Below are positions 1 to 12,335 of a stretch of DNA of 64,000 bases, in pieces. The notes under the pieces were generated by a model that saw nothing but the letters and a program-made list of their open reading frames with translations, did not search any database and was not told the origin of the DNA. The first letter of the stretch is position 1. Each line of letters begins with the position of its first letter. The stretch is from Hofstenia miamia. Taxonomy: Eukaryota; Xenacoelomorpha; Acoela. Location: the NCBI GenBank assembly GCA_004352715.1, contig SCFE01000019.1, forward strand, positions 587,955 through 651,954, in the 5' to 3' direction. Position numbers and translations under genes: made by a program.

Positions 1-960
1 CAAACTAGTTTTCATTTGTATAAACATGCACCTCAAAGGTTTTGTGGAGAACCTTATAAATCATTGTCTTTTTGCAAGACATAATTTGATTTTGTATAAT
101 TTGCAAATTATAAGACTGCACATGCTCAAGTATTTTGTTTTCAAATATAAATTGAAAATTGTCAGTAGTTCCGTTAAGTACCCCATTTGCAAGCCTTTTC
201 GGAAACCTTTATTATTTTAATTACGTTAACCCTATGGTTCTACATAATGTACGAAAATTTTCTTCAAGTTTTTTTAGCAATTGTACCGCTCCATAAAAAA
301 TCTTCAATGCGCCGCTGTGATCCATTGTTGTAGGAATTGTGGGAAATTTGTTTTTATTAAGCCATTCATATTGCAGTATTAGGAAGTAGTAAAAGTTAGA
401 TGTTTTGCATGGAAGAAGAAAAAAATCTTTATTCAGAGGTTGCGTTAGCAATATGCTAGATACTGCTTGTAATTCTGAAGTCGTCAATAATGTACAACAA
501 AAAACATTACAAAATAAAATATTGCGCTCTTGGATTATGGCGTTTTAATTTCTGTTAGTTGAATAATCTGGATCGTAAAATTGAAGACCCCTCCATTTTA
601 ATTCAATTATTCCTTTTCTAGAATTATAGAAATATCGTTTGACACTTTTTTTTTAAATATCTTCAATGGTTTTAGTAGCTTTATTTCATAATTCTCTTTT
701 TGCAAAGAATTAATTTCTTATTTCGAGTGCGTGTGGTTAGGTATCTTATTATAGGGGTAATATTGTTTACATTCCTATACAATATTGTTAATGCATTTAT
801 ATGAATTAGACATTGAGGATTTATGAAGTTTTTACTCAATGTTTTGTATTCAGTATTATTATTATTAACAGAATATTTGTTCGTTGCAAACTTCATTGGC
901 CATTTCAACTGTGTAGTAATTTTCTTAAGGGAATTTTCCTACACATCCGTATAAAGCACA
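1..960. other. AT-rich stretch, no recognised gene
   Basis: No domain, transposon terminus or splice-bounded exon was recognised here. The open frames are short and look like chance frames in AT-rich DNA. Confidence 0.4.
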
Positions 961-994
961 TTGCCATAAAAAGGCCTTAAGACTATTGCATGTA

Positions 995-2130
995 TCAATT
1001 GAATTTTAGCTTTTGTAGGTAGCTGCTGATTACTTTGATTGAAATAGCCCTTCTTTTAATGATAATATTAAATTGCTTTTGAAAAGGAAGTAATGAATCA
1101 AATGTAATTCCCAAGTATTTGAAATTGTACACTTGATCTATTTGGGTGTCATTAAAATTTAACTTAGCCGAGAACAATTTTTTAAATGAACTTTTGATTT
1201 TATAATACAAAATTGATTTTATAATATAAAATTGGGTTGAAATTATGAATACATTTATGGATGCTTTCAATCTAGATAGCTTTAGCAATTATGTAATTAA
1301 AGTTTTTGTATTTGCTATCAAGGAGAGGGCCAAACTCAGTACGAAGTGCTGCGTAGAAATTGACCAGTTTCTTAACGCCCTTAGAGGAAAAAACTCAGTA
1401 CTAATCTCTGAGAACAAGATATGGTAAAAGATTATATTCAGATAAACGCTCACAATTTTAATCCTGGCATTATAATTTGTATTATAGGGACTTAGGTTTT
1501 TGATTAGCTTTATAGGTATCAGCAGGACATTCTATAGGACGAGTTGTTTTGGAAAAAAGAATTGACCTAGAAATGTAATCCTTAGTTTTCGATTAATTTT
1601 TGACAGAGATATTTAATGCCCATTTTTAATTGAATATCAATTTTTTTATAAGGCACATCGCTTAGGCCAGTTAATATTTTTTTGGGAAATTAAGGTGAAT
1701 CCTAATAAAAAAACATGGAAGAATTCACAGGTGGTAGCTTCATAACTACAACTACTACTGTCATATTTTTTATACCAGTAGGTAATTTTCTAACCATTAT
1801 GTTAATGTCAATAGTTACTCCTGGACATTTGAAAATATCTAAAATAAGAACATTAATATGATTTATGGTCAAATTCTGAATTTCTGCGTTGTGCATACAA
1901 AATATGTGAAAATTTATTTCAATTCAATTCCAAAGATTCCACTGTGACATCCATTGATGTATTACCGCTGAAAATTAAAGTGTCGTTGGCATATTGCATT
2001 AAATTGGAGTGAGTTTTAGAATGCATGTTATTTTCATAAATACTAACACGAAGATTACCTAGAAACGTTTTTTGATTGAGTATACCTAGTTATCACTTGC
2101 TTACTACTATTAGAAAATCCTAAGTGAGAT
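995..2130 (-). pseudogene. LINE reverse transcriptase, 3' half (decayed)
   Basis: Read on the minus strand this is the catalytic end and thumb of a non-LTR retrotransposon reverse transcriptase. Near 1990-2040 it reads NLMQYANDTLIFSG, where family members have Y-A-D-D, so the first catalytic aspartate is now Asn. Near 1085-1150 it reads VYNFKYLGITFD, the usual motif after the palm. Several stops and frame changes separate the pieces, so it is not functional. The matching 5' half (endonuclease and N-terminal reverse transcriptase) lies at 6170-7740 on the same strand; the intervening DNA is mainly a Ty3/gypsy element. I infer that one LINE was split by the later insertion. Confidence 0.65.
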
Positions 2131-2439
2131 ATAGATTTTCAACTAGTATGTATGATTAATAGAATCAAAGGCTCTTGAATGATATAAGCTGGTCATAGCT
2201 ACAAATTTATTAAAATCGAGTATGCTCTCTGTAATAATAAAACACATTTAATAGGCTTTAATTACTTAAAAAACACGCTACAAAATACAATTTGAATATG
2301 CCAGGTATTTATAGGCGGTATTGTAAATATTTACATTATTCATAGTTCTGATTATTCCAAACGATCTGGTTTCTTTATTTGGCTAGAAGATCTTCGAACC
2401 ATAATTTGAGCATCTTCTTCTTGATCAATGACGGCGTTT

Positions 2440-3925
2440 GTAGCTGTATTTTCGGTGACCTCTTTCAAAGATTTGGTTCAATATATTGTTCTAAATCTGC
2501 CAAACATACACTTGATTCTCTTCCATCAGGAAACTTGATATTTGCATAAAAAGGGTTTATGTCCAATACATCTACTTCCTCCACGATTGGATCATACTTA
2601 AAATTCTGTACATTTTTCTTCAAAAATGCTTTGTTGGTTGTTGATAACCATTAAGAAATTGATTTACCAGTAGTAAACTTTCTTGGGTGCCTAGACATTC
2701 TTTCATGCGTCGTCTGACTAATAGCAATGCATAATATTGATCTTAAGGGATGTAAGACATCTGGAAAAACAATCTACCAATCAGATGTTCGAAGTTCTAG
2801 ATTTTCAATGCCAAAACTATAGTTTTCTACACAATAGCGTTGTATCTCTCGACTACTTGCAATACCATGTTGTAATAAAAAGTTGTGCAAGTCTTTAGAT
2901 ATGAAAGCTGAACCTCTATCGGAGTTGACGTAGGAAGACATCTCAAATATTGAGAAAAAATTTGTCAACCATTTAATGACAGTAGAAGCACTTAAATGAG
3001 GACATGAGTAAGCATAAGTAAGAATTGATTGCTATTGGTGGAGGGAAGGGGGCCTTTAAAATCAACGCTTAGTGAGTGGATTTAATTAATTCCTCAAAAT
3101 GCGATTTTGTCGTTTTTAATTTAAGCTGCTCTTTTCTTGTCAAACATGAATGCGACAGAACGTTGATCTGTGACAAATGTGAATTTTTTTCACAAAAGTA
3201 AGTGTCTCCATTTACGTAGGGCATCTACTATAGCAAAGGCTTCCTTCTCCACGGCACGATCTCGCCGTTCAGAGCCTTTGAGAGTATGAGAATGAAATGC
3301 AATGGGCCATACATCTTGACTAAGAATTGCTGACACTGCAAAATCAGAGGCGTCTGTTTTTACTGTAAGAGGTTTTGAGTCGTTAATTGCATGAAGTTTT
3401 TAGACTCCAGTAGTGGAGGAATGTTGTCAGAAAATGTTGGTATCCATTGAGAATAGTAAGCAAACATTCCTATTAATCGACGTAGAGAAGCAGCACATAC
3501 TGGTACCGGAATTTCCATTAATTCTCGGACACGTTCACTATCTGGTTTTAGAAAAAAATTGGCATTTTATACCCAAGTATACTGATTTATTTCACGGAGT
3601 AAGTGCATTTATTTTCATTGAAAGCTAGACATTGATGGCGTGTTGCATTAATAATTGCCTCAAAAATTTTATCGTGTTCTTCTTGACTATGGCCACCAAA
3701 GGTAATGTCATCAAGGTAAGCAAAAGTATCTAAGAGTTTGCTTGAAAAAATAAATTAATCCATTAAAAAAACAGAGAAAGCATATATTAAGCCAATTGAA
3801 ATAGCTTCCCACAAATTTCAAAGGCAGTATAAAGGCGATCAGCCTCACGGAGTTCTATTTGATGATAAGCACTTCTTAAATCTTTGACACTAAATCGTCA
3901 ATCCTTGGCAAAGGGTATGCGTCAA
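2440..3925 (-). mobile_element. Ty3/gypsy pol fragment: RT, RNase H, integrase (decayed)
   Basis: On the minus strand the order is reverse transcriptase, RNase H, integrase, as in Ty3/gypsy elements. The RT begins near 3925 with AYPLPRIDDLVSK, followed near 3850 by AYHQIELREADR and near 3710 by the catalytic AYLDDITFGGHSQEEHDKI. RNase H follows at about 3390-3190 (VKTDASDFAV, then ERRDRAVEKEAFAIVDAL). The integrase reads YVNSDRGSAFISKDLHNFLL near 2940-2870, and its C-terminal tail (KYDPIVEEVDVLDINPFYA, then FPDGRES) ends near 2470. Stops and frameshifts are frequent. Similarity stops abruptly at about 3930, where plus-strand Penelope-like sequence begins; the element's gag and protease resume at 5200-5945. 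No LTRs were identified with confidence. Confidence 0.8.
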
Positions 3926-3929
3926 GCAA

Positions 3930-5110
3930 TGGGCAATTCTTTGAAGAACACTATGTTGATAACTATATAGAGTTCAATTTTTATCAAAGATATATGGATG
4001 AAATTCACAATGTAAAAAGTGGAAAATAGCAATTTTAATCTCTTAAATGTTAAAATAATGAGGGATTTAGGATCATTTATGATTGGAATATACAAGAAAC
4101 CATTAGATACCGGCCTATTCCTTAATTTTAATTCAAATATCCTTAATTAAAGGATCAATACATATGATATTTGATATTGGAAGTTCTTATGACAGCATGA
4201 ATCAAGAAATTATCAAATTGAAGGCAGACTTGAGAAAAAATGAATATCCAAACAATGTTATTAATAAATATATCAAAGAAGCTATTACAGAAATAATCAC
4301 GAATAACAAAGAAATAAAATATTCACATAACTTTGAACATGTATTTAAAATCCACTATCGAGGAATGCATGCAACAAATCTAATACGTGAAATGAGAAAG
4401 AGATAATTCATTAAAGAAAAAGAAAGATTTGTTTACAAGATCGACAAAATTAATGCAAAGTTTGACCGTAAATCAACAACTAGCATGACCGATAAATCTA
4501 ATGTAATTTATAAGATTCAATGCACCTGTGGTGAAGATTATATCGGATAGCAAAAGAACAAAAGAACATGAAACTAATTCAACCACTTCAAAACACCNNN
4601 NNNNNNNNNNNNNNNNNNTAATACGTGAAATGAGAAAGAGATAATTCATTAAAGAAAAAGAAAGATTTGTTTACAAGATCGACAAAATTAATGCAAAGTT
4701 TGACCGTAAATCAACAACTAGCATGACCGATAAATCTAATGTAATTTATAAGATTCAATGCACCTGTGGTGAAGATTATATCGGATAGCAAAAGAACAAA
4801 AGAACATGAAACTAATTCAACCACTTCAAAACACCTAAAAAATTGAAGACTAAGTTATGATGTAAAAATTTTAAAGAATACTGATGCAAAATATCCTAAA
4901 ATCACTGAAAGCATTCTAATTAGATTATTTCAACCAAGTCTAAATACAAAAGATGATTACATACGTAAATTATTAAGATTTAGCGAAATAAATTATTATA
5001 AAATCAAGTAAAAATTAGAGGGAATTATTTGTAAAACTGACGATGACTTTGTAAGTCGAAATATATTTGACGTTTTTGTTAAAATTTTCAAAGTAAATCT
5101 GTTGATAGTA
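3930..5110 (+). mobile_element. Penelope-like element, 3' part with GIY-YIG endonuclease
   Basis: On the plus strand the end of a Penelope-type reverse transcriptase is visible near 4060-4140 (MIGIYKKPLDTG, then LFLNFNSN), then a linker with an open frame at 4164-4406. The GIY-YIG endonuclease follows: NVIYKIQCTCGEDYIG, with the tail ESILIRLFQPSLNTKDDY near 4910-4960. The order RT then GIY-YIG is diagnostic for Penelope-like elements. Stops interrupt the frame, for example directly after YIG. The element sits inside the Ty3/gypsy element on the opposite strand, so it inserted later. The middle is doubled at an N gap (see next entry). The exact ends were not determined. Confidence 0.8.
4381..4835. 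repeat. 217-bp exact duplication around a 21-N gap
   Basis: Positions 4381-4597 and 4619-4835 appear identical and are separated only by Ns at 4598-4618. The repeat holds the endonuclease core of the Penelope-like element. Two exact copies abutting a gap are best explained by contig ends that overlapped but were not merged, so there is probably one copy in the real genome. Confidence 0.85.
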
Positions 5111-5169
5111 TGACTGTAGTCTATGACTATTATTGGGTTACGTAATTCACTGCGACACATTACAATTTA

Positions 5170-5945
5170 ACTGCTGTAGTGCGATTGTAAACCAATAGTA
5201 GCCATACCCAATCTAACAAAATCAGGTTTTGACTTAAGATTCACTTAGGAACCTCATTATTGATCCAGTGTCGACAAAACCTTTGGCAGTATGTTCGTTG
5301 ATTTGCATATTAACTAAAGTTTTGGAAGAATCTTCCTGAGTAGTACTTGTAGTAGCTAAAGTATTTGAATTAGTATTTTGGATAACTGAACATTTAAAAC
5401 TTGATTTACAACCAGTTATCCTTCAATTATTACATGATACTTATTTTTTGGATTTCGTGAATTTCCACAAAACTAAAAAGAATCTTTAGCAGCAGCCAAG
5501 TATACATCATCACTGTAGTTATCTGAATCACTAGGAGTTGTTGTTGATGCTGTTACAGAATGGTAACAGTTGAAAATTTCGGATGATTTCTGGGCTTGTT
5601 CTAGAGCCCTAGCCTGGTTATATGCAGATCTTAAATCGATAAAGTAGTTTTCTAGCAGTCTCGATCTAATGGAGTTGTCTTGGAGCGCATTAATGAATTC
5701 GTCATGGATAGATTAATCAGCATGTTCTTCAGCAGTAACTGCCTTAAAATTACAATCTTTGCTTAAAGGCTTTAGCACTTGCTTATATTGGTCTAAGCTT
5801 TCGCCACTTTGCTGCTTGTGTGAGGTTGAGATGACGAGCAAATATCTCGTTTTTAGACTTCACATACAACTTCTTAAGAATGTTTATAGCAGAGTTCTAT
5901 TCTGAACAATCAGTCACATAGTCGTATACAGAAGGAGAAATGTAA
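5170..5945 (-). mobile_element. Ty3/gypsy gag and protease fragment (decayed)
   Basis: This is the upstream part of the gypsy element whose pol lies at 2440-3925. On the minus strand the gag C-terminal region includes AYNQARALEQAQKSSEIF near 5600 and a knuckle-like FCGNSRNPKNK near 5450. The retropepsin motif follows near 5285 as AKGFVDTGSIM, with the catalytic D-T-G intact. Stops occur throughout. Part of protease and the first part of RT are missing at the junction with the Penelope-like element, so the insertion was accompanied by loss of sequence. Confidence 0.7.
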
Positions 5946-6169
5946 TAAGATAAGAGATTCTATATTCAGATAAATGTTTACAATTCAATAACTGATAATT
6001 TGTCTGAATAGGGTCATAAATTACACAAAAATAACGAATCTACAAATCAACATACATTACAAAAAGTAACAATTCTTACAGGCTATGGATGAATTACTTT
6101 ATATTGCTATTTTAATTACGAGTTATCGTATAGTCATTGTTGTAAAATTTAAATCCTAGCCATGATGTA

Positions 6170-7740
6170 CCTGAAATATATTTTTGCTTAAAGAAGACTT
6201 TTAAACGCTTTTAAAAGGTTTCAATTTTTCAATGCTTTTAATTTCTTTAGGTAGCGAATTGCGAAATTAATAAGATTTTTTCAGTTTTAGATAATCAAGG
6301 AATTAATTGCATTTTATAGATTCCTTAAAGATGAAATTTAAAGGACTTGGAATGATATCTGCAGTCATTTTAAGAGCCCATGAGGGGATATTTTAGGGAC
6401 CACTTGATTTGTTGGTCTTAAGTTTAAAAATCGATTTAATAATTTCATAGGTAGTTGAGAATCGGAAATAAAATTCAGGTGTAAAGATTTTGTGTGAGAG
6501 GTTTTTCTATTTAATAAGGGGGCCGTTGTATTTTCCCAAGTTGACAAGTCTTGTTTAATTCATTAGAAATTTCTAAATTGTCGGTAAGATTATTTTCATT
6601 TGGATCTTTAATCACATCAATTGAGTTTGATTTAGATCGCTTAAAATTTGTGATTTCTTTTATTAGTTTACATTTTGACTTTCATTTGGAAGAAACGTCC
6701 ACTCATTTTTGATAAATTCATTGAATGCCCTACGAGATGCAATATTCGAGGCATTTCTGGGCTTTTTTATAGGCAGCAAAGTTCTTGTTAGTGCGAGAAT
6801 TTATAAAATGTTTATATACTATGTTCTTTTCGCGAATAAAAGCTTCACAAATGTCAGATACCCAGGGTTTGTTAGAAAAAGTAGTTTGCTTTGCATTTGG
6901 TTGTGGATTTAACCATTATTTTCCTTTCAGGGTAAAATCTGTTGAGATAAAATTCAAATTCAAAAATGTCAAGATTTTTTTAGAATTTCATTTATATTTG
7001 ATGCAGAATATATCGGAAACCAATTTTCTGATGAGAGGGATGACTTAAAATTATTAATATTTTCAATACACTTTTCACGAGTTTTAATCCATTTCATGGT
7101 AATTTTTCGGGGTTGAATGAGAAGACTTTTGAAATTTGATAGATGTAAAACAGTGATCAGAGAATGGGCATTCAGAAGAGGTGTACTGGAAGTGTGTATT
7201 ATTGTTTTCAGCTAATGCAATGTAGTCAATTAGAGTCCTACTCGAGGATGTGATTCTAGTAGGCAATGTTTTATTGGTCAATACAAGATTAAATGTGTTC
7301 AAGAACAGATCCATTTTACATTTATCATAAGCATTTTAATAATTGAGGTTCCAATGTCCGAAAAGTACTAAATCTTTATTTTCAGAAAAGGCAAGTGATA
7401 ATTCTTCTAGTTGTTGAATAAAAAAATTGGCGAATTTCTTATGCGGACAGTATGATTGTTTTTGAAATCTAGAATTTTTAATTGGATTAGTAATTTCAAC
7501 CCATGGACTGTCAAAATTTGATGTGTTAGGACTTTTAATATAGTTGCGTATTTTGGGATTGAATGACTTTGGAACTAAAGGTAATACACCTCCACCTTTT
7601 GATTTTAATAACAAATTGTTCAAAACTCTATCCTTTCTAAATAGTGCAAAAGTTTCATTAACAGACCATGTGCTATCTAGATCGTCAATCTTTAGCCAAG
7701 TTTCAGAAATAAGGTAATCTGGTACACAAATTTAACAGCA
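6170..7740 (-). pseudogene. LINE endonuclease and N-terminal reverse transcriptase (decayed)
   Basis: On the minus strand this is an AP-type endonuclease followed by the start of a reverse transcriptase. The endonuclease reads KSKGGGVLPLVPKSF near 7600 and ENKDLVLFGHWNLNY near 7340-7380, where active members have G-D-x-N; the catalytic Asp is His here. It continues near 7300-7150 with LPTRITSSSRTLIDYI and CPFSDHCF. A linker (SNKPWVSDICEAF near 6870) leads to the RT start near 6430, IFKLKTNKSSGP then IPSWALKMTADIIPS. The catalytic half of the RT is at 995-2130. Stops and frameshifts show it is dead. Confidence 0.7.
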
Positions 7741-7749
7741 TATCTATTC

Positions 7750-8860
7750 GCGTCAAAAATACGTTGTTACATGTTGCAATGCATTTAAGCACAAGTATAT
7801 TACATTTTTATTGAAGAAATTTTAACCTTATATTGAGGGTAGGATTTATGTTTTCGGGTACCGGAAAAAAACGATGGCATTACATCATAATCATTGCAAT
7901 GAAATAAGAAAAGCTTTATAATGCAATGATTAAGAAATTTTCAATTTCACTATATTTCCCACAAAAATGTTCCCTACGATTTCATAAAAAACTCTTCAAA
8001 ACTGATTCTATCACAAGCTGCAATACAGAATGTTGTAGACAATTGAATAGGTCAAAAGACACTACACAAACCTGATTTAATTGACTAAACACAGATTTTC
8101 TACCTAAAGCTATTTTAGTTTTAAAGAAATGCATAATGACCTTTTCACAAGTCATATTATTGTGAATATTACAATGCATCCGTTGTACTTATTAAGCATA
8201 CATATAAACTAAAAATAGTGATTTGCGATAGTCATGTACATATCTATACAAAATCAAGTTATTTTAAAATAATTTTGATCCACTTTTAAAACAAATTTTT
8301 CGTTTGAAATGAAAACGTAATAAAAGCGAGATTAGGGTTAATTAACGTTATATTTTTTTAAAATTGATCTTGATTATGTAATCATTTTATAATGTAATCA
8401 CTGTACGTAATAAATAAATTTGATTTATTGAAAAATGCTATGATCTAACTTGGTGGAAACAATTGAAAAAATCCTACAAACACTACACAAAAATAAATAT
8501 ATAAATGACAATCAACAATGTACACTAACTAAAACGCAATAATTACAATATACAAATAATTCTGAGATATATCAGAGCTCACTAAACATATCCAATCATG
8601 GCATCGACAGCACACACAACACACAGTTAAAACTTTTAAAGAACGATTGAAAAATTGGAATCTTTAAAATGGTAAAATTCCTTAAGACTCCCTTTTCCAT
8701 TTTTCTTCATAATACCATGAAAATACGATGTTTAGCGAAAAGTGATAAATGCACTAATTAGCAAAATTAACTGTAATTCTTATCCTCAATTGAAAAATGA
8801 AGAAGTCGTTCGATTTCAAATTTACTTTAACAAAACTACAGAAAAACTTAAAACTTGGTT
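7750..8860. other. Intergenic AT-rich DNA downstream of PPP1R3
   Basis: No gene or transposon terminus was recognised. The minus-strand 3' untranslated region of the PPP1R3-like gene must begin in the last part, directly below 8862. No polyadenylation site was confidently placed. Confidence 0.4.
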
Positions 8861-8861
8861 T

Positions 8862-9574
8862 TTAAATAAACGCAGCGAAAGTAGGATCGCTGTTGCAATT
8901 TTTTATTTCAGTTATAACGTCGAAATTGTAGTTCATGTTATCATTGTTATCCCAATACTGCTGGTCATTGACAGTATAGCAGATACTAAGCGCGATCGGT
9001 AGGCCGATTTGAAGAGAAGACCTAAGACATATGCTGAAAGCGAAATAGTCGATTCCGTACTCCTGAGGCGGTACAGGCCGTACTGATGACCCGATCATGT
9101 AATTGGACGGGGTGTCCTCAAATGTGAGCCAGCCGTCTTCAGTATGTCTCACCGTAACTTCTTTCTCATAAGCCAAGTTGTGAACAGCTACGATTCCGCT
9201 AAAAGAATTCAATTCAAATTCCACTGGCGAAATTTTTAAAGGATTGAAGAAATTTATAAATTTGAAAGTACTAACCTTATCAGACGATTAATTATTGTAC
9301 ACTCCATTAATGCAACATGATTGTTTGCCAGGGCGAGCCATTGATCAATTTTGTTTAGGACGAAACCGGGGCAAACGATTAAGGTAGAAGGCGATGACTG
9401 ATTTTTGGAAACCGGTGGCTTCAAAGATTCGCTTTTTTGATTGAACAAGTAAGTTTCTACCAACGGTGCTCCGAATACATCCTTGAAGCGAACAGAGTGA
9501 CGTAACCGACGATTCGGTGATTTCAAAATACCAGTAACCTCGTTTACATTTCCATTCACCAACGATTCACGATC
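8862..9574 (-). CDS. PPP1R3-type glycogen-targeting subunit, coding exons 2 and 3
   Basis: This regulatory subunit would tether protein phosphatase 1 to glycogen so that glycogen synthase and phosphorylase are dephosphorylated there. Exon 2 (9574-9276) follows a TTCATAG acceptor and ends at a GTTAGT donor; exon 3 (9198-8862) follows a TTCTTTTAG acceptor and ends at TAA. The 77-nt intron splits a Ser codon, giving CTIINRLISGIVAVHNLAYE, an unbroken CBM21 glycogen-binding domain (about residues 110-235). W162 and YWDNND (220-225) are conserved carbohydrate-contact positions. An RVxF-type PP1 docking motif, HSVRF (65-69), precedes it, followed by DVFGAPLVETYLF. Exon 2 opens in phase 0, matching the exon at 18238-18354; together they make 250 aa, close to the 285-317 aa of vertebrate PPP1R3B/C. 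Which paralogue it is cannot be told. Confidence 0.87.
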
Positions 9575-9599
9575 CTATGAACATTAAATAATAAATTCA

Positions 9600-10248
9600 T
9601 TCCAATGAACTATCATTAAAGCATTCAAGATTATACCGTGTTTCACACTTGAATTTGTTCAGACATTAGCAATAAGCGAATCGATTCAATGCATAATTTA
9701 CTACAACACCGAGGATTGGCAAAATTGTATTTTTTACAAAAAAAAAGACGTTTAAAAAATGATTTTTTTTGCTCTTAGACAGGTCCACCTCCAAGGAACA
9801 AAATTTTGCTGAAAGCACATATAATAGCAAATATTGAATTATGATAAACTTATCACCATTAATTTTTCGTTTCATACACCTAAACAAAACGCATGTTTTA
9901 CTATTTTTTCAATAGAAAATCGGTTATGAAAGCACAAATGAACGAAACCAAAAAATTCTTTTCAAAATTTTCCATAAATTTCTATATAAATTTGAAAAAA
10001 ACATTTAAAAATACAGTTTTTAATCAGTGTTTAAAACATGTTTTAAACTGATGCTGTTTACAACATGCTAACCCTGACAACTTTCGATTCTAAACCCTAG
10101 ATAAACGTGTGCTTAGGTTGGATTCCAGGAATCCAGACTGATAATATGACGGGACTTAGTTGAAATGTAATGAGACCACCAATATCTTTTTGGTCCCATT
10201 GTATCGAAAAAAGAACATCGAATTTTAAGAATGTTGGTTCACCTATAG
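9600..10248. other. PPP1R3 intron 1, distal part
   Basis: This is intron sequence directly upstream (minus-strand sense) of exon 2. It has A/T runs and no recognised exon or repeat up to the CAGGGTGTCC terminus at 10249. Confidence 0.5.
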
Positions 10249-11904
10249 CAGGGTGTCCGCGCATTTCAACGGAGAGCAATTTCCAGGCAGAAATATGGTT
10301 ACCACACACTTTAAATTCTAAATTTCGAGCCATTTCCAGACTGAAATTAACGCAAATTACCATATGAGATTAAATTTCACTCACGAGTAAATCATCTGGT
10401 TATCAAACATGTAACCACGCAATACATAAACAGTTTTTCGTATTTTAATCACTTGAATAACCCTTTTCGACATGCTAAATGTAGAGAAACATGTTTTTTT
10501 CAAGTCAAAGAACCTATTTTGTTCAGGTGATTTCAAAAATAAAATGAGTTATGTAATATAGCACTGCTACAGATGAAAATATCTAAAACAATAGTTGGTA
10601 AATCACTGAAATCATTATAGTAAATATGTATTTAGAAAAAATTTTTATTAGAGAAACGCCAATGAAGTAGACAAAACGGTGGAATATTTTTACATTGAGT
10701 TTGCTGAAACGGAGTAGAAAAACACTAACCATTGGGTCACTTTTACTAGTAAATTTTATTGTCTGAAAAGTTAATGATTCCTTTCCTAGGTTTCAAAATT
10801 TGTCGTAATACTACGGAACGAGTAGTTCAGATGAACATTTCATCTAACTAAATATTTAGTAGATAATGGCTACATATAGTAGTGCCAAAAAACGGTTTTT
10901 AATCGAAAATACAATTTTTTGCCGATTTCGGCACCGAAAACTGCAAAATTGTTAATAAATGGTTGATATTTTTGAAGAGAAATATATTTGGAAACATCAT
11001 ACAGGTGTGTAGATATATTTTAGGGGTAGTACTATTCTTTAAACTTATATTTCCATTGGGTAATGACACAATTTTGTACTTTTATAAATGGAAAGTTACA
11101 CCCTTTTCGATATATTGCGCAAAAACTTCCCAAACTCAAAATTGAATAGAAAAAAATAAATATTTTGAACTTGCAGTTTTGTAATAGATCTCAATTCAAA
11201 CAAAAATATTTTGACATGACATGACACCTCATGAAAATTTACTGTAGATTTCTAGTTCTAGGTGTCATGGCAGCTATTTTTGCACAATTTTTATTCCACA
11301 TTCACAACACGTGTGGCTTTGTTACTATAAATTTTGGAATCAATATTTAACCAGTGATTTTTAAATAGGTTACACGCTTCTTTAAATGACTATTGAAATA
11401 CATATTATAAACATTTGAAAACCTTAAGTCAAATTATTTTCCTGTAATTAAATCACAAATTGTGCTCTACAATTTCATTGGGCTGCTTGTAATGAAGAAC
11501 AAGATTGAAAAATTTACTTTTCCTTTTAGAGTCTACTAGCATAATCAAGTTCAAACAAGAAATGCATGAAATTTGCTGTTCTACTTGAAAGATACAAAAC
11601 ATTTTTACATATTTTCGAACAAATTTTTAAAGTCCTTCAAATTTTTCCCATTCCCAATGCTCAAAGAATCAAAATTTCTAAAGAACAGCTATTTCTCTTT
11701 CTTTAGATAGACTACTAATGTCGAACACAAAGCTAGTTAACTGCTCGCCAAATGCTGGTAACGGAGATTTCGCGGGAAGCTGCGCCCACAAAGAGTCGAA
11801 ATCTCGTGGGGAAAAGTAAATGAAAAAGACACCCCTCATACTTAGGGTGCTTTCAGATTTTGTACATCTTTTTAATGCGTAATTTATGGCAGTTTAAACT
11901 GATT

Positions 11905-12335
11905 TTAATATCAAATATTCTATCCCGCCCTGGCGATATTTTCCTTCCTTCGTGGCTTGGCGGCCAACCTGCTGCCCTAGATGTCACTGTAACTTCTTCG
12001 TTGCAATCATCAAATTTACGTCATGCATCTTCAGAAGCAAGTTACAGTATAAGCTAAGCAGAAGAGAGGAAATATCAAACTCATGCAATTCCATGTGAAA
12101 AAGAAGGGATTCTGTTTGTCCCCATAGCAGCTGAAGTCTTAGGAGGATGGTCAAATACTGCCATTAAAACAATGTCACGCATTTCAAAACTTGAACAATG
12201 TCGAAGTGCCACTTATACTAGTTTTTCTAACTCGCTGGGTCATCTTATGCAAAACTTGTCAGTTACTCTTATAAAAGGCTCTTGCAACATGATGTTGTCA
12301 AGATCCGATTTCTACATTTTTGAAGAATAGCTGCT
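11905..12335 (+). pseudogene. Transposon ORF fragment, RPGDIFLP family
   Basis: The plus-strand frame reads SRPGDIFLPSWLGGQPAALD, then one in-frame TAA at 12055, then CEKEGILFVPIAAEVLGGWS. This pattern (RPxDVFLP, W, G-x-PAAxDV, then FxPxxxExxGG) is one I know from the C-termini of transposon-encoded proteins of invertebrates. The spaced acidic residues resemble a PD-(D/E)xK nuclease core, but that is inference. It is broken by stops and lies inside the CAGGGTGTCC element. It may be the element's own gene or a separate insertion. Confidence 0.45.

Noticed and set aside
1425-1480. Similarity of about 35 bp to 5948-5990, considered as a gypsy LTR pair
   Set aside because: Too short and AT-rich, and the left copy would fall inside the LINE fragment rather than at the gypsy boundary.
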